Shown in pieces: positions 32,859-45,109 of a DNA stretch of 64,000 nt (positions are counted from its first letter, which is position 1; each line of letters opens with the position of its first letter). The stretch is from Anastatus disparis (taxonomy: Eukaryota > Arthropoda > Insecta > Hymenoptera > Eupelmidae): contig JAFFSR010000366.1 of assembly GCA_017163975.1 (NCBI GenBank), positions 434,001-498,000 on the forward strand, in the 5' to 3' direction. The notes below the pieces were generated by a model. The model had not been told where the DNA came from, made no database searches, and saw only the letters and a list, made by a program, of their open reading frames with translations. Position numbers and translations under genes: made by a program.

Positions 32859-34356
32859 ATGACAGATAATAAGCATATAACTTTAGATAGAGTAATTTTT
32901 GCAGAAAATTCGAATGAGAATTTGTTGTTATTGCGTAAATTTGCAGATGAAGGATTAAGTATTTATTTGGACAACAAAATTATAGATATATATGATCCAG
33001 TTTCCAATGAGTCTTTCTTGACAGGAATTTACGAAAAACCATATTGGCTGATTGAATTCGAAACAGATAAGCCAGAAAATAAAAACATAAAACAAAGACA
33101 GACAATGGCTTACTTGATGACTAGAGGAATGACAAAAAGGCAGTTAAACAAGGAAGATGATCAAGTTAGTAAATTTGAAGAAATTCAAACAGTTATAAAT
33201 ACTGAAAAGTACTTAGATTTCCAAAATACAATTTCAGACAGATTAATACATAAACCAAATGATATTGAAGTAAATGAAGAACCTGGATGTGAAATTGAAG
33301 AAACAGAACAGTCAAATTATAAAAACTTAAATGCTCACGATATGTTATGGCATGTCAGAATGGGTCATGCATCAGTTGAATATCTTAAGATATTACAAAA
33401 AAAATTTCCAGAAATCAAGACTTTACAAACTGCTGCATTTGATGATGCAATTGCAAGCTGTGAAGTTTGCATGATAGCAAAATTCAATAAATTGCCATTT
33501 AAGACAGTTAGACAGAAAGCAACCGAACCCTTACAAATAATACATTCAGACACCATGGCTATTATTAGTCCGAAATCTCATCCAAAAAGATACAGGTATA
33601 TTTCTGTATTTATTGGCGACTATTCCAGACTGGCCATGGCTTATCCCATGAAAACGAAAGATGAGACAGGAAAATGTCTAGAGTCATTTGTAAAAAGCGC
33701 CAGGAATCTGTTGGGCAAAGATGCTAAGGTGTGTTATTTAAGAACAGATCAAGGGACTGGATACACCGGTGGATATAAAAAGGAAGTATCGGAAAAACTA
33801 GGAGCAGAAAATCAATTAGCTTGCCCAGATACGCCTCAGCATAATGGAGTTGCAGAGAGGTTCAACCAAACGATACAGAAGAAAGTCAGGGCACTCATGT
33901 ATGATTCTGGTCTGCCAGAAAATATGTGAGACTTAGCATTGAGTGCAGCTGTATATGTATACAATAGGACACCTCATGCAACTAATAATATGATTTCACC
34001 AATAGAAAAATTTAAAGAAAACTATAAGACAGACCTTAATTAAATAAAACGTTTTAGATGCTTTGCATATATGAAAGTGCAAAGAAAAGTTGGTCCAAAA
34101 TTCAGATTTATTGCAAAACGAGTCATCTTAGTAGGATACAAAGAAACTGGATATGTCTTGCTGAAACCAGAAGAAGGTGAACTCTATGAGAGCAGAGACG
34201 TCAGATTCAACGAAAAACTAGTTTTTAGAGACAGATATAACAAGACAGATGTACTAAACTGGGAACAAATAAATGAGGAAGTAAAGACAGATAAATGGTT
34301 TGTAGAATCCTTAAATGAAGACGAACAAAATAATGAAAAATTGCAAGAAACGTAGC
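32859..34356 (+). pseudogene. Copia-type integrase, several nonsense codons
   Basis: GAG-pre-integrase/HHCC segment 'MLWHVRMGHASVEYL...CEVCMIAK', then the rve core with 'IHSDTMAI' (first Asp), 'YLRTDQGTGY' (second Asp) and 'PQHNGVAERFNQT' (Glu), then 'YNRTPHATNNM' and a C-terminal part '[13 protein letters not shown]'. Stops at about 33927 (TGA), 34040 (TAA) and 34353 (TAG) are all in the same frame, showing decay by point mutation. Confidence 0.88.
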
Positions 34357-34369
34357 GAGAAAAGACAAA

Positions 34370-36030
34370 AAGGCCTGTAGGAAGACCGAGAAAATTAAAA
34401 TCAAACACAGAAAATACGACAGATAATGAAACTCATGCATTACTGGCTGAAATAAACGGAGATCCAAGTTCTTATGGTGAAGCAATGAAATCAAAAGAAC
34501 GACAGAAATGGACAGAAGCTATTAACGAAGAATTACATTCTATGTACAAGAATAATGTATGGAAACAAGTAGACAGATCTACTGTATTGAATAACGACAG
34601 AAAGCCAAACATCATTGATTCTAAATGGGTATTCAAACGAAAGACAGAATCGAATGGCAAAGAAAAATATAAAGCAAGATTGGTAATACGTGGATTTAAA
34701 GACAGAAACATTTATGATTTACAAGAGACATACACACCAGTTTCTCGTTTACCTTTAATTAGATCAATACTAGCCATTACTAATAAATTGGATTTAGAAA
34801 TATGTCAAATGGATGTAAAGACAGCATTTTTAAATGGATACTAAAACAGTGAAGTATACATAGAAATACCAGAAGGAATGAAAGTCACAGAAGAAATCAA
34901 AAGAAATAAAATCTGCAAATTGGAAAAGGCATTATATGGTCTAAAGGTTAGTCCAAAATGTTGGAATGAAAGATTCAAAGAGACAGTTGAAAAATATGGA
35001 TTAAAACCATTTAACAATGAACCATGTTTATTTTCTCAACGAGAAAAGAACAGTTTTTTGTTTTTGATTTTATATGTAGATGATATCTTGTTAATATGTA
35101 TTGATATGCAAATGCTAGAAAGGATGAAATCAAACTTAAAGAGTGAGTTTGAAATTACAGAAATCGGAGAGCCTAAAAACTTTTTAGGCTTAGAAATCAA
35201 AAGAAATCGACAGAAAGGAATTCTAAGTATAAAAATACATAAGTAGAATGCTGGAAAAATTTGGATTTCATGAATCACATCCACAACGAACTCCAATGAT
35301 AACTAACCAAATGGCAAATCGAGAAAGAAGACAACAAGAAGAGACAGAAAAGACTGAAGAAAATTTAATGACAGAAAATGCAAACAATATACCCTATCGA
35401 GAAGCAGTGGGCACTTTAATGTATCTTTCAAATGCAAGTAGACCAGACATCACCTATGCAGTGAACGTACTCAGTAGACATCAAAACAATCCTACTGAGA
35501 ATGATTGGAAAATGGTAGAACGAGTTTTTAAGTATTTGAAAGGTACTAAAAATCTTGAATTAAAATACGTAGGACAGACTGAAGATTTTCAAAGTTTTTC
35601 AGATGCAAGTTTTGGAGACTACAAAGGTTCATTAACAACTAGTGGCTATGCAATTAAATTGTTTGGAGACACTGTAGCCTGTAAAACTCACCGACAAAGA
35701 TATGTAGCATTATCAACATGTCAAGCGGAGTATGTTGCAATGAGCGAGTGTGCTCAGGAATTAGTTTCATTGTATCTTATATTAAAAGAGCTGTTACAAA
35801 GAGAATTAGCACCTATGTCATTATGGTGTGATAACAAGGCAGCAGAAGCAAGTGTTAAGACTGGAGGCGGAATGACCGAAATAAAAGAACATTATGTAAA
35901 GGAACGTGTAACTAGAGGTTTAATAAATATCAGTTGGATTTTTTCTAAAAATCAGATAGCTGATGTATTCACAAAACCTTTGTCATTTGAATTACATGAA
36001 CGACTGACCAAACAAATACTTAATGACTGA
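34370..36030 (+). pseudogene. Copia-type reverse transcriptase and RNase H
   Basis: 'WVFKRKTESNGKEKYKARLV' and 'QMDVKTAFLNGY' (near 34810, first catalytic Asp), a TAA, then 'LEKALYGLKVSPKCW' and 'LYVDDILLI' (near 35075, the DD pair). A TAG and a +1 shift near 35245 lead to the RNase H part: 'RPDITYAVNVLSRH', 'FSDASFGDYKGS', 'LSTCQAEYVAMSEC' and 'LWCDNKAA', ending at 36030. The order and spelling are diagnostic of Ty1/copia. Confidence 0.9.
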
Positions 36031-36205
36031 TAATATTGACTGATTATAATTCTGATATCTATTTTAGTTAAGTTATTAACAAACTTTTTCTCGATATTAC
36101 AGCAACTAAATGAACGATCAGAAACAATAACGAGAGAGATGCTACAACACTTTTTATTGAAATATAAATGAGTTTTATTGAAATATGTATGAGTGTGGGA
36201 GGAAG

Positions 36206-36491
36206 TGTTAGATATACACACACTCATACTAGGTGTCGCCACCTATTGAGATTTTGTTATAGACAGTTGAAGAAAGTCAAGTCGCGTCTCGTCGTCGTTT
36301 CAGTTAGTTCAAGTCCGTCTGTTGAAGTCAGAAGTTGAATTATTATAAAAAGATCATTTAACTCCTAAAAGATTAATTCTTTTGTACTAATTAAAATAAA
36401 GACTTTGTTTATAATAAAATTGTGCTCTGCTTTAATTTAATATTTATCACTTGAGAATGAAATTTTTTTTTTGTGTATCCCGGTTCTCACA
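36206..36491 (+). repeat. Candidate 3' LTR of the copia element
   Basis: A purine tract (GTGTGGGAGGAAG) precedes TGTTAGATATACACAC at 36206. AATAAA lies at 36395-36400, and a TG...CA-type end fits CTCACA at 36491. No second copy lies upstream of gag, so the 5' LTR is lost and the right boundary is provisional. Confidence 0.5.
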
Positions 36492-36813
36492 ATTGCTAAT
36501 AGATAATTTTAGCTGCTTTGAGATAACTTTGTTTCTATAGCTAATAATAATTTTTTTTTTACGGTACAATTGACACCGGAATTTGAAACTTAGAAATTTA
36601 GACAACACGATTAATTTTTTTGGTTTTACTACGATTTAACAATCTTTCTTATCTATTTGCAAGCCAGAGCTAAAATTAAATTACAGAGAGAGTTATCTAA
36701 CCTCCTGAAACAGGATCTCATTTTAGCACAGATTATTAGTTAAAAAAGGATAGATTAGCAATAGTTTTTTTTTATGTATCCTTTGTTTAGTACTATAACC
36801 TTTAAATTTTTAT

Positions 36814-38450
36814 TATGGTTGACCGACAATTAAATATGGAACCCCTTTTACTCCCGGATGAATTATGTCAGACTGATCCCTCACAGGTTGGGCGCGAATT
36901 AGCTAGAATAGTCAACGAGATGTCAACGACCTAGGCAGTTGATTATAGTAATCGTGGAATTATCACGAACCAAACTATGGGTGAAGTTTTAACCCATATC
37001 TACCAGTACGAATTAAAAAGACATCTTGGTGAAGGAGCAGCTGCTTTGGTGCCAAAGTATGACGATCAGATAAAAAAACCCGCCTTTAAGCTGTCGGATT
37101 ATTCTCTCAAGCAACTCGACTACGTTTCAAGGCAAGCAGTCCGATCTTATTCCGATTGCAACAGACGTTTATGAAGACCGTCGATATCCCCCCAATTTAT
37201 TCACCAGTTGAAGAAATTCACCGTCGACTACTACTCCCATCGTGACCACTACTACGACATATCACAGAGAACCGAATAGAGCATACCAGGACCTTCACCC
37301 AGTAGAATCAGCAGTACCCCAGTCTCAACCACCTATCTTCGGGCATCCTGCAATCCCAGTATACACTGATCCGTATTGGTCAACGATGGATGCCTCCATA
37401 TTTTACAAGGAAAAACAAACAAGCCAAATCTTCGACAACTGGCACGTCTCCTTTAAAGGAGATAGGAAATAGGACCCGAAATCCTTTCTCAATAATTGAC
37501 AAGGGTGTCGAGCAGCTTATGGATTGACCGTTGACACGATCATCTGGGCGCTGCTGGCTGTACTAAATGAAGAATCATATCAATGGTTTAGGAGGGAAAA
37601 TAAAAACCGGCGTACGTTCGAAGATTTGATAAATGCTTTTCGTTTGAAGTTCTGTATGGAAAATGTTCAGGAACATCTGAAAATGGAGATAGAAAGGCAA
37701 ACACAAGGTTTCCACGAAGATGTTAGCACATATCTCTCTAAACTAGGAGACCTAATGGACCAAATTCGACCACCGATATCCGTTGAAGAACAATTGAATA
37801 GAGCGTATAGGAATTTACACCCTAGTTATCGACAACGGATTTATCGAGATCAGTTTAAAAGTTTTATGGAATTACAGGAACTAGGTAAAAGAGAAGTGAC
37901 TCGCAGAGCCCAAGATAAAGCATATAGGCCCCCTCCAGCTCCTGATGAATCCCTTTTCCCTATTACAGCTTACACTGATGAGAATATCCCTTGATTAAAT
38001 AAGACTCCTATTATCCCTTCCCTGGTTTTCTACGATAATCTACAGCATCTCCACCCAACACCAGTGTTAGCTCCAATCAGCAATGATTACCATTCAGCAA
38101 CCACTTTAGTTAATACTCCACTCCAGAGCGGGCAACGACAGAAGGAAAACCAACCCACCTAACGAAAAATAAAAATTGAAACCCAAGATGCACACTTAGC
38201 AAACATGGCAAGAATTTGGAATGCACGAAAATTTAGTGTCATCAAGCGTAAATGCCAAGATATAAGTCAAACTCCTCCTGAACTAACCTCAAGGCAGAAT
38301 TTATCACCCATCATAAGAGATTATTGGCGTAAGACAAAAGAGCCATGTTATAGATGTAAAAAGTTAGAACATTGGTTGTGGGAATGTCCTCAGCTTATGG
38401 TGAGTTACGGCTATAGACAAACCAACAGACTGCACGCCATCAGTCGGTAA
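36814..38450 (+). pseudogene. Gypsy-like Gag remnant
   Basis: A broken frame from 'MVDRQLNMEPLLLPDELC' (36814) with stops near 36932, 37172 and 37470. A capsid-like segment at 37524-37994 reads 'AVLNEESYQWFRRE', 'LINAFRLKFCMENVQEHL' and 'QGFHEDVSTYLSKLGDLM', and a knuckle reads 'CYRCKKLEHWLWEC' (C-x2-C-x4-H-x4-C, near 38345). This is the retrotransposon Gag layout of Ty3/gypsy elements. No pol follows. LTRs were not located. Confidence 0.7.
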
Positions 38451-39320
38451 ACGAGCAAAGGAGAGCAATATGGCTGATAATCATAGCAATTTAAAGAGTA
38501 AGCCCAACTATGGAAACAGCGTATAGGATAGTCAGGTAGTAAGTAGCACTGGTAGCATTGGACCTATTCCTGGGAGTATACGGAATGGTCATGGCAAAGT
38601 ATGTGGTGGTACTGTTGATAGTAAAAGTCATACCCAACACTTACTTTTAGACAACGAGTCTATGGAGAGCAAGCTAACAGAAAGCAGCACAAGAATTAAA
38701 AATGAGCATGCAGAGAGCCGCATCATCACGGATAGCTATAACCCACGAACTATGCCCACCACCCCTCATTTACTATTCAACCTCTCATGTCCCTTATGAT
38801 TACCCCACTAGATAATATGCCACTAACACCTTCCTTTATTCATAATGAAACAATTCCCACTAAATCTATACCATCCCTTATGTCACTTAAAATTACGCCT
38901 CCATTTCTCATTCCTAACACATCCCACGAAGCCAAATCCATAATTTCTTCCTTAATGTCCCTCAAGATATCCCCTCCAACCTTCCTCCCTACTCCTCCCA
39001 GTAGTTATGTAAAGTCCTTATTAATCAAACCAAGGATCCTTTCAGCTGTTAGATGTCTATGTTCTTCCATATATATGTGTTTAACGTCTCATGCTCATAA
39101 TTCATTTAACCTTATTGCTAGCTAATCACTCTTCCATAAGTGAGACGAGTTGAACATATTCGTTAAAAATTTAGTATTTAAAACCTTGAATATACTCCCA
39201 AGACCCTTAGAGATATTAAAATGATTTACATAATGCCTAATTATTACTAACCAACTGTATCCAGAGTCTTATAGTCATTTTACTAACTTTGCTATCATTT
39301 ACAAAACTTTGTCTTTCAGT
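38451..39320. other. Remnant sequence after gag, no clear gene
   Basis: A 112-codon ORF (38787-39125) contains imperfect repeats of a 'SLMSLKI' motif with prolines. I see no family and treat it as leftover retroelement sequence. Confidence 0.35.
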
Positions 39321-39699
39321 CAAAATTATTGGGTTTGGAAATTTACATGTCAGCGCCATCGGGAGGCCAATCGATAAGCTGTGAGAGAAGGATACTGCTC
39401 GAGAATTACATTGGTTACATACGAAAATTGTAGTAATTTGTAATTTTTTAATTAAATGAAATGAAAAAAGATCAGAAAATTAGTTTATATAAAAAGAAGG
39501 AAACATGGAGAATTTTTGTAGAAAAAGTCGCGCATGTTATAGTGTACATAAATCAAACAGTCAAGTTTATAAGAATTTTGACAGCTCTTTCTAGCTGAAA
39601 ATGTTTACATTTTTAACCATTCTGAAGCAGTATCTGAAGCTATAACCTATAGAGAAATAATGAAGTTGAAACTGGCCGTGCTAGAATTAGCCCCGTCCA

Positions 39700-42160
39700 G
39701 TGGTTCTCACGCAATTATGAAGCATTCTACGAATAACTATTTACGATAAACGCATTGGCTTAGAGGGTTGAAATTTAACATTAGCGTTTTGCTACATTTC
39801 TTCAAATAAATTACTGTATAAGATAAACGCAAGGCTTTAGAGGGTTGGAATTCGGCATAGTTATTATTGAAGTCTTCCTTAATGAATATCGATTCGTACC
39901 ACAGAGTTGCAAGCCTTTGTTTATTAATTATTAAATAAACAATCAGCATTTTGTGAAATTATTATAAATAAATTACTGTATACAACGAACGCATGGCTTG
40001 AAAGGGTTCAAATTTTACAGGATTTTCGTCTAAGTCTTCCTTAACAAATATTAATTCAAACCATAAAGTTTCAAGAATTTTTTTATCAATTATTAAATAA
40101 ATAATTAGCGTTCCGTTAGATTTCTTTAAATAAATTACTGTATAGAATGAATTTATGGCTTTGGAGGGTTGAAATTCGTCATGGTAATGATTTGAGTCTT
40201 CCTTAATGAATATCAATTCGTACCACAGAGTTACAAGCCTTTGTTTATCAATTATTAAATAAACAATCAGCGTTTTGTGGAATTATTATAAGTGAATAAC
40301 TGTATTAAACGGACGCATGGCTTGAGAAGGTTCAAATTTAACAGGATTTTTATCTAAGCCTTCCTTAACAAATATAAATCTGAATTATAAAGTTGTAAGC
40401 CTCTCTACATTATTTATTAGATAAACAATTAGCGTTTTGCTACATTTCTTCAAATAAATAACTGTATAGAATGAATTTATGGCTTTAGAGGGTTGAAATT
40501 CGTCATGGTTATTATTTAAGTCTTCCTTAATGATTATCAATTTGTACCACAGAGTTGCAAGCCTTTATTTATTAATTATTAAATAAACAATCAGCGTTTT
40601 GTTAGATTTCTTTTAAATAAATAACTATATACGACAAACGCATAGCTTCATAGGGTTCAAATTTGACATGGTTATTATTTAAGTCTTTCTTATTCAATAT
40701 CAATTTGTACCACAAAGATGCAAACCTTTGTTTATTAATTATTAAATAAACAAGCAGCGTTTTATGAAATCGTTATAAATAAATTACTGTATACAACGAA
40801 GGCATGGCTTAAGAGGGTTCAAATTTTACAGGATTTTTATCTAAGTCTTCCTCAACACATATTAATTCGAACCATGATGTTCCAAGCCTATTTTTATTAA
40901 TTATTGAATAAATAATTAGCGTTTTGTTAGATTTCCTTAAATAAATAACTATATACGACAAATGCATGGCTTTATAGGGTTTAAATTTGATATGGTTAGT
41001 ATCTAAGTCTTTCTTAATCAATATCAATTGGTACGACAGAGTCGCAAGGCTTCCTTCATTATTTATTAAATAAACAATCAGCGTTTTGTGAAATTATTAT
41101 AAATAAATTACAGTATCCAACGAACGCATGGCTTGAATGGGTTCAAATTTGACAGGATTTTCACCTAAGTCTTCCTTAACAAATATTAATTCAAACCAGA
41201 AAGTTGCAAGGCTTTTTTTATTAATTATTAAATAAATTATTAGCGTTTCGTTAGATTTCTTCGAATAAATAACTATATACGACAAACGCATGGCTTTATA
41301 GGGTTTAAATTTGACATGATTATTATTCAAGTCTTTCTTAATCAATATAAATTTGTACGACAGAGTTGCAAACTTTTGTTTATTAATTATTAAATAAACA
41401 ATCAGCGTTTTGTTGGATTTCTCTTAAATAAATAACTATATACGACAAACGCATGGCTTTATAGGGTTCAAATTTGACATGGTTATTATTCAAGTATTTC
41501 TTATTTAATATCAATTTGTGCGGCAGAGTTGCAAGACTTTGTTTATTGATAATTAAATAAACAACCAGCGTTCTGTGAATATGTTATAAATAAATTACTG
41601 TATACAACGAACGCATTGCTTTAGAGGGTATAAATTAGACAGGATTATGATGTAAGTCTTCGTCAATGAATATTAATTCTAACCATATAGTTACAAGCCT
41701 TTATTTATTATTTATTAATAAAATGAATAATATCTCAAATGAATTATTGGGTTGCATTAATTTGGGTATTAAGTATTAAATAAGTGTTTAGAAATTTCAA
41801 ACATTCTCATAAAGAAATGATAAGATTTTACAATCGCATAACTTGAAAGCGTTGAAATTTTACACAATCAGTAATCAAAGCTTGGCCATCAATGATGAAA
41901 GTGAGTTATCACGTTGCAAGCCTTTACTTATTCATTATGGCATAGAAATCCGTACTTCTTTAGATTTGTTAAATGAATAACTGTTTCTGACGAGCGCATG
42001 GTTTAAAAAAGAAACTTAGTTTCAGAAGATATCCTAAGCTCATCGAAGTTGGATAATAGAGTGCCAAGCTTCCGTTAATTTATTATTAAATAAATAATTA
42101 GTGTTTATTTATTGCCATATTTTTATTAATAATTACAATTATAAAATACTTATATAATAA
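39700..42160. repeat. Left arm: tandem array of about 160-bp units
   Basis: The landmark ACTGTATACAACGAACGCATGGCTT (variants) recurs at about 39973, 40137, 40290, 40457, 40623, 40785, 40943, 41109, 41269, 41434 and 41596, a spacing of 153-167 bp. Two sequence subtypes tend to alternate, giving a doublet unit of about 320 bp. The arm matches the right arm in inverted orientation. Confidence 0.88.
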
Positions 42161-42370
42161 CATTCAGTTATTAACAGCTCCTAAAATTATACGTGTTTTA
42201 TATCTCAAATTTAGCTTAACCCAGGACTGACGACGCGGACGTATTGAGAAAACAGTCCCTTTTTTGTTTTTTTTTTAAATTTTTTTTTTTTTTTTTTATA
42301 ATGGATTTTTCCTTTTTTTTATATTTTTTCATTTTTCTTTGTTTCATTAATTATTTGTTCATTATTTTAT

Positions 42371-43459
42371 TCACTTTTTTTGTTGTGTATTACTTCTAGT
42401 GATAGGTTTTTTTATGCTAGATGATATTATTATGTGCAGTGATGCACTTAAATCAAATGTGTTATCAAATTCTAATACGCATTGTTTTGATTCTTTCATT
42501 TCTTCAATATTTATAGATTCTTGTTCTTTTGGATCATACTCTGAATTGAAACTCAAGGTAGCGTACCTAGCTTTGAATAAGTTTCTGCGGAGATTAGAAT
42601 CTTCCTTAGCATGCATTATAAAATTTGTGATATTTATTCTTATGTTGTCCATGTCTTTTTCAATGAATCTCTTATTGCTACCTGTTGCAATTATGTATGC
42701 CCAAGAACACACATGAACTCCACAATTACCACTTACTATGCCATCTTCATTTTTTTGTTCTGGAATATCTCTGGCTATGTATAATGTCCACTTTGAAATT
42801 TCTTTTATTTCCAGAAATTCACAAATTTGTTCTAATATATTATAATTTGCTGATCCGTGCATTGAATCCAGAAATAAAATTACATTAGTGGATCTAATTA
42901 TCACAAGTAGAGTCCAGTGGATATCTCGTGGATAATTGATGGGAATCAACCATACATCTTTTTCCCATGCTTGATTAATTTTCGCTCACTTCTTATAACC
43001 AGGAGAAACGTGTCCATTTCTTAATATCGATTCTATAAAAAACGTATCAAAAGTCAAAAGAAAGAAGTTGTTCTTTTTTGCTAAAAGAGGTAACTGGCTA
43101 AAAAATGAATTTATAACATTGTCATCTAAATTCTGGGCTCTATTATTAGATTTAGCGAGAGTTGAAAAATTGTAATTTTGAACAACTATTTCGTTAATTT
43201 CTTTCGTGAGAAACGCGAAATTTATTGGATAGTTGCTTTTTTTGTCAAAAAGATCAGTACTGATATCACAAGTTATCTGACTTTTCCTAAAAGAAGAATT
43301 AGCTTCATTTGATGTACACGTAATGGCTGGTAATGTCATGTCATCAATTTCAAATTCCATAGCTTCATTGTTTTGTATTTCATCACAGATTTTAAATTGA
43401 TCTAATTTCTCAATATCTTTTACCATTTTTGATAATTTTTCTCCATCAGAGTTGTCCAT
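42371..43459 (-). pseudogene. Ulp1/C48-like cysteine protease domain, one internal stop
   Basis: The frame from 43459 has an acidic lead, then 'LDDNVINSFFSQLPLLA' and 'LLTFDTFFIESI', a stop at 42986, then 'LIPINYPRDIHWTLLVI' (catalytic His), 'VILFLDSMHG' (Asp) and 'SGNCGVHVCSWAYI' (Cys), ending at 42371. This is the order and spelling of the SUMO-protease-like C48 fold carried by several eukaryotic transposon classes. It is probably the C-terminal domain of the same ancestral polyprotein as the transposase upstream. His, Asp and Cys are all retained. Its role in transposition is unknown. Confidence 0.8.
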
Positions 43460-43746
43460 ATATTTCGCAATATTATAAAATCTATTTGAAACTTTTCGTT
43501 TTGTTTTTGATTTATTCTATGTTTGATCTTTTGCATAATAATTCTTCGAAGACCCTTTTTTTATGTCGTCTTTTTTTGATAATTTTTCTTGTTCAGAGTC
43601 ATCTACATATTTAGATATATTAAAAAATCTATTTAAAACTTTTCGATCCGTTTTAGATTTTTTTCATGTTGCAACGTTTGGATCGTCGTTTTTTTTTGAA
43701 GATTTGACTTTTTTTATGTCCTCGTCATCATCAGCATCTTCGTTGT

Positions 43747-45057
43747 TCAGCAGTTGCCTTTTTTCACACGAATAGTTTCAAGAGGAAACTGACGTTCTAA
43801 TAATTTGTCTTCTATATTTTGTAAACTCATTAGGATGAATCTAGGAATAGGAAGGCGTTCTTCTTCAAGATGGGGATGCTTATAAATCTCAAAATAATTT
43901 TCGATAGCAGCATTACTATCCCTTCGAAGCTCAAAATTGTGAATTCCAACTGCTGACCATAATGGAAAATAAGGTAAAACGTAATTGTTGAAATAATCCA
44001 TAAATTTTGATGAATAAAATTTATTTGGTTTTGAGGTTAGCTCAGTATTGTCTTTGACATGAGTTGCAATATCTTGAAAACGTTTGTAATAAAATGATTT
44101 TTTCCTCAAACCTGTGTGTTCTTCATCATCATTATACAATGCACCTTCATCTAAATCTTTACCCTCAAGAATATTTTCAATGTCATTGTCACATTTTCCC
44201 TTCACAATTTCAAAATTCTTTGATTCAAATTTTAAATCATAAATAATCACCAAATTTTCATAGTGACTTTTAGCTGTGGCAATGTTATGACTATGAATTA
44301 TCGAACTAATTAATTTTGCTGCAACGAAGCGTTCTTCTTGCTGTTTATCCTTATTTGGAAAACATTTCTTTAAGTTTTTTGTTATAGTTTTAATGAAATG
44401 CGATGAACATACATGTAAAATAACTAATTCTTTATCATTTGTCTTATCACTTTCATGCACATTGTACATATAATCTATGTACTCATACAGGCTCATTTTA
44501 TTTAAACCTTCACAAGACGCTTGCAGAAGAGCTGAACTAAAATCTGTTTCCACTTTATGAATGCGTTTAACTTTAGAAATTTTTGAAATTGCATCATTGA
44601 AAGTTCGAATAAATATTTGAATTATACTTGCAGTATCTTCTGAAGAAATAAACTGAGCGACTTCAGAAGGACTGAAATTTTCTTCACCGCTCACAATTAT
44701 GGCATAATAGTAAATAGTTAAATGTTTGTCTAAAAAATTTGGAGTTGTTGTTACCGAGCCTGTTGCATCTAGATGAACAAAACGTATCTTTTGCTTTAAC
44801 AATAATTCAATTTGCTTTTCACAGAACATAATAATATAAAAAGGTCTAAAACTGTAGTTCTGTATGTAACCGTCAATGTGTCTCCCTTTTAATTTCATAT
44901 CGTGTTCATTCATAAGTTTAATCATAAAAATGATGAAATCTTTATCCAAATCATATCGGGCACGACTTTCGCTGCACATTTTTTGTAATAGTTGTTTTGA
45001 AGGTGCATCATTGAAATCACCATTTTGTAATACATCAATAGAATTATTTCTCCTCAT
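43747..45057 (-). CDS. MULE-NOF-type transposase core
   Basis: 436-codon open frame. 'FVHLDATGSVTTTPN' (first Asp, residue about 95), 'VETDFSSALLQA' (second Asp, about residue 168) and 'LHVCSSHFIKTITKNLKK' (the C-x2-H motif after the second Asp) match the MULE DDE fold. The C-terminal half has 'HNFELRRDSNAAIENYF', a likely position for the final acidic residue. No stop lies inside this segment, but it is cut off from its N-terminal domain by stops near 45060-45110 and from the protease by sequence at 43460-43746. It would cut at the inverted arms. Confidence 0.7.
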   Translation of the reverse strand: MRRNNSIDVLQNGDFNDAPSKQLLQKMCSESRARYDLDKDFIIFMIKLMNEHDMKLKGRHIDGYIQNYSFRPFYIIMFCEKQIELLLKQKIRFVHLDATGSVTTTPNFLDKHLTIYYYAIIVSGEENFSPSEVAQFISSEDTASIIQIFIRTFNDAISKISKVKRIHKVETDFSSALLQASCEGLNKMSLYEYIDYMYNVHESDKTNDKELVILHVCSSHFIKTITKNLKKCFPNKDKQQEERFVAAKLISSIIHSHNIATAKSHYENLVIIYDLKFESKNFEIVKGKCDNDIENILEGKDLDEGALYNDDEEHTGLRKKSFYYKRFQDIATHVKDNTELTSKPNKFYSSKFMDYFNNYVLPYFPLWSAVGIHNFELRRDSNAAIENYFEIYKHPHLEEERLPIPRFILMSLQNIEDKLLERQFPLETIRVKKGNC

Positions 45058-45109
45058 ACTGTGCTCTAATTTTAAAGAGTTACATTTTTTTAATTCTTAT
45101 TCAAAATTT

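Noticed and set aside
39737..41345. Left-arm ORFs as a protein family
   Set aside because: They follow the tandem repeat unit and its period; treated as a possible curiosity only, not as genes.
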